Below are positions 4,334-7,870 of a DNA stretch of 7,870 nucleotides, in pieces (position 1 is the first letter of the stretch; every line of letters starts with the position of its first letter). Origin of the DNA: CAYNQN01 sp964530525. GTDB taxonomy: Bacteria > Actinomycetota > Acidimicrobiia > Acidimicrobiales > Acidimicrobilacustridaceae. Below the pieces are notes generated by a model. It worked only from the letters and a program-made list of their open reading frames with translations. It was not told the DNA's origin and did not search any database. The DNA is taken from the NCBI GenBank assembly GCA_964530525.1, contig CAZHBH010000087.1, forward strand, positions 1-7,870, written 5' to 3'. A program made the position numbers and the translations under genes.

Positions 4334-5286
4334 GCAACCTCCTGTCCGTGGCCGACCTCGGGCCGGATGGCATCGAGGAGGTGCTGCGCCTCACCGACTC
4401 GTTCGTCGAGGTGAGCGAGCGGGCCATCCCGAGGGTCCCAGCCCTGCGGGGCAAGACCGTTGCCTCGCTGTTCTTCGAGGAGTCGACGCGCACCCGCCTC
4501 TCGTTCGAGACGGCCGCCAAGCGCCTCTCCGCCGACACGATGACCTTCAACGTCTCCAGCTCCTCGCTCTCCAAGGGGGAGTCGGTGCGCGACACGGTGG
4601 AGACGATCGCCGCCATGGGCGTCGACGCCATGGTGGTGCGGCACCGCTCGGCGGGGGTACCGGCGCAGGTCGCCCGGTGGGTCCCAGGTGTCACGGTGGT
4701 GAACGCCGGCGACGGTTGGCACGAGCACCCCACCCAGGCCTTGCTCGATTGCTACACCATCCGTCGCCGCCTCGGCACCGTGGCGGGTCGCCAGGTGGCC
4801 ATCGTCGGCGACGTGAAGCACAGCAGGGTCGCCCGGTCCAACGTGGCGGCGCTCAGCGCGCTGGGAGCCGAGGTGACGCTCGTGGCGCCGCGCACGCTGC
4901 TCCCGCCCAGCCTGGAGGGGTGGCCCGTGAGCGTCTCGCAGAACCTCGACGAGGTTCTGCCGAAGGTCGACGTGGTGTACCTGCTGCGCATGCAGAGCGA
5001 GCGCCAGACCGAGTCGCTGGTGCCTTCGCTGCGCGAGTACACCGCCACCTACGGCCTCACCCGACGGCGTGCCGGGCTCATCTCGCCCGCCGCCCTGGTG
5101 ATGCACCCCGGCCCCATGAACCGGGGGGTGGAGATCGCGGCGGAGGTGGCCGAGATGCCCAACGCGGTGCAGCTCGACCAGGTCCGCAACGGAGTCGCCG
5201 TGCGGATGGCCGTGCTGTTCTGGCTGCTCGGGTCGGGATCGCAGATGGAGAACCTGACGGCAAGTGGGGAGAGCTCGGATGTCTGA
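4330..5286 (+). CDS. pyrB: Aspartate carbamoyltransferase catalytic subunit
   Basis: Condenses carbamoyl phosphate with L-aspartate to give N-carbamoyl-aspartate, the committed step of pyrimidine synthesis, in the cytosol. The protein has 318 residues, slightly longer than the usual 305-310. The carbamoyl phosphate site STRTRLSFE is at 52-60. The mobile loop SSSLSKGES, with the active-site Lys82, is at 77-85. RHRSAG is at 104-109, HEHPTQALLD at 131-140, GDVKHSRVARSN at 160-171, RMQSER near 222 and HPGPMNRGVEI near 265. All key residues appear present. The start GTG at 4330 overlaps the pyrR stop (GTGA). No pyrI regulatory subunit gene follows, as is usual in this operon type; pyrC comes next and overlaps by eight bases. 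The extra C-terminal residues (about GSQMENLTASGESSDV) are encoded where the pyrC ribosome binding site and start lie. Confidence 0.97.
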   Translation: MSNLLSVADLGPDGIEEVLRLTDSFVEVSERAIPRVPALRGKTVASLFFEESTRTRLSFETAAKRLSADTMTFNVSSSSLSKGESVRDTVETIAAMGVDAMVVRHRSAGVPAQVARWVPGVTVVNAGDGWHEHPTQALLDCYTIRRRLGTVAGRQVAIVGDVKHSRVARSNVAALSALGAEVTLVAPRTLLPPSLEGWPVSVSQNLDEVLPKVDVVYLLRMQSERQTESLVPSLREYTATYGLTRRRAGLISPAALVMHPGPMNRGVEIAAEVAEMPNAVQLDQVRNGVAVRMAVLFWLLGSGSQMENLTASGESSDV

Positions 5287-6568
5287 TGTGGTCACGCTGG
5301 TCAAGGGCGGCCAGGTGGTCGACCAGCACGGGGAGCGCACGGCCGACGTGGCCATCGGCTCCGACGGGCAGATCGTCGCCGTCGGTCCGGATCTGGACGC
5401 TCCAGGCGCCGCCGTGCTCGACGCCTCGGGGTGCGTGGTCGCCCCGGGTCTCGTCGACCTGCACACCCACCTGCGCGAGCCCGGCCACGAGGAGGCCGAG
5501 ACCGTCGAGACCGGTGCCAGGGCCGCAGCGGTCGGTGGCTTCACCGCCGTGGTCGCGATGCCCAACACCGAGCCCGCCCTCGACAGCGCGGGGGTGATCC
5601 GCCACGTGCAGGAGCTGGGAGCGGCCGCTGCTTGCGACGTGCGCTCCAGCGCCGCGATCACCGTGGGCAGGGCGGGCGAGCACCTCACCCCCATGGCAGA
5701 GCTGGCAGCGCTGGGGGTGCGGATCTTCACCGACGACGGCAGGGGTGTGCAGGACGCACGCCTCATGCGCAGGGCCCTGGAGTACGCGAGCGGCCTCGGC
5801 GTGACCCTTGCCGAGCACTGCGAGGTGGAGGCGCTGTCCGACGGCGGGCACATGCACGAGGGCGAGTGGTCGTCGCGGCTCGGCCTCCCGGGCATCCCCG
5901 CCGAGGCCGAGGAGCTGATGGTGATGCGCGACATCGCCCTCGCCAGGCTCACCGGGGGACGGGTGCACCTCCAGCACCTCTCCACAGCGGGCTCGGTGGA
6001 GCTGGTGCGCAGGGCGAAGGCAGAAGGGTCGAGCATCACGGCGGAGGCCTGCCCGCACCACTTCACCCTCACCCACGCCGAGGTGCAGTCGTACGACCCG
6101 GTGTTCAAGGTCAACCCCCCGCTGCGCTCCGAGACCGACGTGGCGGCGGTGCGCGCGGGTCTGGCGGACGGCACCATCGATGCCATCGCGACCGACCACG
6201 CCCCACACGCAGCCCAGACCAAGCAGGCGCCGTTCCAGGAAGCGCCTTGCGGCATGACCGGCCTGGAGACGGCGCTGGCCCTCGCCCTCACGGAGCTGCA
6301 CCTGCCCATCGGGCAGGTGCTTGCTCTCATGTCTTGGCAGCCGGCCGCGATCGCCGGGATCGACGACGTCCACGGAGGGCCTGTGGCCGAGGGAAGAGCT
6401 GCGAACCTCTGCGTGATCGACACGGCGGCCACCTGGGTGGTGGATCCCCGCGCCATGGTGAGCCACAGCACCAACACCCCCTACGCGGGTCGCAAGCTCA
6501 CCGGGAGGGTGCGCCACACAGTCTTGTTCGGAGAACCCGTCGTCGTCGACGGGGAGCCGCAGCGATGA
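5279..6568 (+). CDS. pyrC: Dihydroorotase (class I)
   Basis: Closes carbamoyl-aspartate to dihydroorotate. The 429-residue amidohydrolase has the complete metal site of the class I enzymes: HTH within DLHTHLREPG (His62, His64), FTDDG with Asp152/Asp153, His180 in AEHCE, His233 in LQHLSTA and Asp306 in TDHAPH. PHHFTLT (259-265) and KVNPPLR (277-283) are also family-typical. In class I enzymes an Asp in the FTDDG segment can take the place of the carboxylated lysine of other amidohydrolases. The ATG at 5279 has GGGGAG seven bases upstream and overlaps the end of pyrB by eight bases; the in-frame GTG at 5264 adds only five residues and has no better signal. It overlaps carA by four bases (ATGA). 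Active dihydroorotase is expected here, unlike the catalytically dead copies that accompany some PyrBs. Confidence 0.97.
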   Translation: MSDVVTLVKGGQVVDQHGERTADVAIGSDGQIVAVGPDLDAPGAAVLDASGCVVAPGLVDLHTHLREPGHEEAETVETGARAAAVGGFTAVVAMPNTEPALDSAGVIRHVQELGAAAACDVRSSAAITVGRAGEHLTPMAELAALGVRIFTDDGRGVQDARLMRRALEYASGLGVTLAEHCEVEALSDGGHMHEGEWSSRLGLPGIPAEAEELMVMRDIALARLTGGRVHLQHLSTAGSVELVRRAKAEGSSITAEACPHHFTLTHAEVQSYDPVFKVNPPLRSETDVAAVRAGLADGTIDAIATDHAPHAAQTKQAPFQEAPCGMTGLETALALALTELHLPIGQVLALMSWQPAAIAGIDDVHGGPVAEGRAANLCVIDTAATWVVDPRAMVSHSTNTPYAGRKLTGRVRHTVLFGEPVVVDGEPQR

Positions 6569-7668
6569 GTGGGACCATCCGAGAGGCGCTGCTGGTGCTC
6601 GCCGACGGCACCACGTTCGAGGGCGAGGCGATCGGAGCCGAGCCGGACGGGGGGGTCGCCTCGGGTGAGGTGGTGTTCAACACGGTGCTCACGGGATACC
6701 AGGAGGTGATCACCGACCCGTCGTACGCGGGTCAGATCATCACATTCACCTATCCCCACATCGGCAACTACGGCACGACACCCCTCGACGACGAGGCCGG
6801 CCGCCCCCACTGCCGGGGCGTGATCGTCCGGGAGCTGTCGAGGCGGCCGAGCAACTGGCGGTCCGAGGGGACGCTCGACAGCTTCTTGAAGGCGACCGGA
6901 ACGCCTGGCATCGCCGGCATCGACACGCGTCGGCTGACCCGCCACATCCGCGACGCCGGTGCCATGCCCGGGGCCTTCGGGACGGCCGACGAGACCACGC
7001 TCAAGGACGCCGCCATGGCCGAGCCCGGCACCGACGGGGTCGACCTGGTATCCCAGGTCACCACGCCCGAGCCCTACACGTGGGGGGAGGGCCGCTGGCG
7101 GGTGGTGGCCTACGACCTGGGGATCAAGGCGACCATCCTCGCCCAGCTCGGGCAGATCGCCACGGTGGAGGTGGTGCCGGCGCACACCCCGGCGAGCGAG
7201 GTGCTCGACAGGGCGCCTGACGGCGTCTTCTTGTCCAACGGCCCGGGGGATCCAGCGATGGTCGCCCAGGTGGCGGATGCGATCGGGGAGCTTCTCGGCG
7301 AGGTCCCGATCTTCGGGATCTGCCTGGGTCACCAGCTCTTGGGCTCCACGCTCGGCGCCGGAACCTACAAGCTCCCCTTCGGTCACCACGGTGGCAACCA
7401 CCCCGTGAGGCGCCTGGCCACGGGCGCCGTCGAGATCACGAGCCAGAACCACAGCTACGCCGTCGACGACGCCTCCGGCGGGGTCTCGGCCTTCGAGGTG
7501 ACCCACCGGAACCTGAACGACGGGGTGGTGGAAGGGATCCGCGCCCTCGAGGCCCCGGCCTTCGGCGTCCAGTACCACCCCGAGGCGGGACCGGGTCCGC
7601 ACGACGCCCGCTACCTGTTCGGGGAGTTCGACCACCTCATGGAAGCCTTCAGCAAGGGGAAGAAGTAG
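6565..7668 (+). CDS. carA: Carbamoyl phosphate synthase small (glutamine amidotransferase) subunit
   Basis: Hydrolyses glutamine and channels the ammonia to CarB for carbamoyl phosphate synthesis. The 367-residue protein has the CarA-specific N-terminal domain (LADGTTFEGEAIG, GEVVFNTVLTGYQEVITDPSYAGQIITFTYPHIGNYG, then IDTRRLTRHIRDAG). A class I glutamine amidotransferase domain follows, with FLSNGPGDP, the nucleophile Cys in FGICLGHQLLG, NHSYAVD, and the His and Glu of the triad in VQYHPEAGPGPHD. Nothing is missing. The ATG at 6565 overlaps the pyrC stop (ATGA). It ends in TAG at 7666-7668, and carB begins on the next base in the same frame. Confidence 0.98.
   Translation: MSGTIREALLVLADGTTFEGEAIGAEPDGGVASGEVVFNTVLTGYQEVITDPSYAGQIITFTYPHIGNYGTTPLDDEAGRPHCRGVIVRELSRRPSNWRSEGTLDSFLKATGTPGIAGIDTRRLTRHIRDAGAMPGAFGTADETTLKDAAMAEPGTDGVDLVSQVTTPEPYTWGEGRWRVVAYDLGIKATILAQLGQIATVEVVPAHTPASEVLDRAPDGVFLSNGPGDPAMVAQVADAIGELLGEVPIFGICLGHQLLGSTLGAGTYKLPFGHHGGNHPVRRLATGAVEITSQNHSYAVDDASGGVSAFEVTHRNLNDGVVEGIRALEAPAFGVQYHPEAGPGPHDARYLFGEFDHLMEAFSKGKK

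Positions 7669-7870
<202 letters not shown>

Noticed and set aside
4192..6477. Very long open frame on the - strand (761 codons) opposite pyrB-pyrC
   Set aside because: It is the complement of two certain genes. Its translation is low-complexity, rich in Ser, Ala, Arg and Thr, with no recognisable motif, as expected from GC-rich codon bias.
5431..6564. Long + strand frame upstream of and continuous with carA, which would give a 745-residue protein
   Set aside because: The part before 6565 is Arg/Gly/Pro-rich nonsense opposite in frame to pyrC. Only the carA part resembles a protein family, and the ATG at 6565 fits CarA.
6481..7635. Open frame on the - strand opposite carA
   Set aside because: Antisense shadow of carA with no family pattern and no ribosome binding site of note.

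Overview
This GC-rich window carries conserved bacterial housekeeping genes in an arrangement typical of Actinomycetota. It has the end of efp, then nusB, and later pyrR-pyrB-pyrC-carA-carB, all on the + strand. In Streptomyces these two blocks are close neighbours with bldD between them. Here no bldD-like gene is visible, so a deep-branching actinobacterium (for example an acidimicrobial or related lineage) is a reasonable guess, but the genus cannot be fixed from this sequence.

Layout: 1-450 is the 3' three quarters of efp. nusB occupies 539-949 and is followed by a structured 3' region. An accessory segment sits at about 1095-3640. It holds a two-gene cassette of the toxin-antitoxin type, made of an AbrB-fold antitoxin-like gene and a PIN-like gene that overlap by ATGA behind an inverted-repeat promoter. 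A short non-coding or decayed stretch with twin hairpins follows. A large multi-pass membrane protein gene then runs on the - strand (2012-3637), converging on the cassette and diverging from the pyr operon. From about 3703 to the right edge lies the de novo pyrimidine operon: pyrR, pyrB, pyrC, carA and the first 67 codons of carB. Its genes overlap or abut, so they are very likely co-transcribed and translationally coupled.

The operon supplies UMP precursors. CarA/CarB make carbamoyl phosphate, PyrB joins it to aspartate, and PyrC closes the ring to dihydroorotate. PyrR is the uridine-nucleotide-sensing RNA-binding regulator. The most interesting region is the 5' leader of pyrR. A clear PyrR-binding hairpin (loop matching the known PyrR consensus) starts essentially at the predicted transcription start and runs into a strong Shine-Dalgarno sequence. 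A perfect 20-bp palindrome followed by four T's (terminator-like) then lies inside the first codons of the pyrR reading frame. This suggests that PyrR blocks translation and that the loss of ribosomes then lets the hairpin terminate transcription. Other points of note are a PIN-like protein lacking recognisable canonical acidic residues, paired hairpins with identical loops and different stems, and a carA/carB junction in which one TAG codon separates two genes in the same frame.
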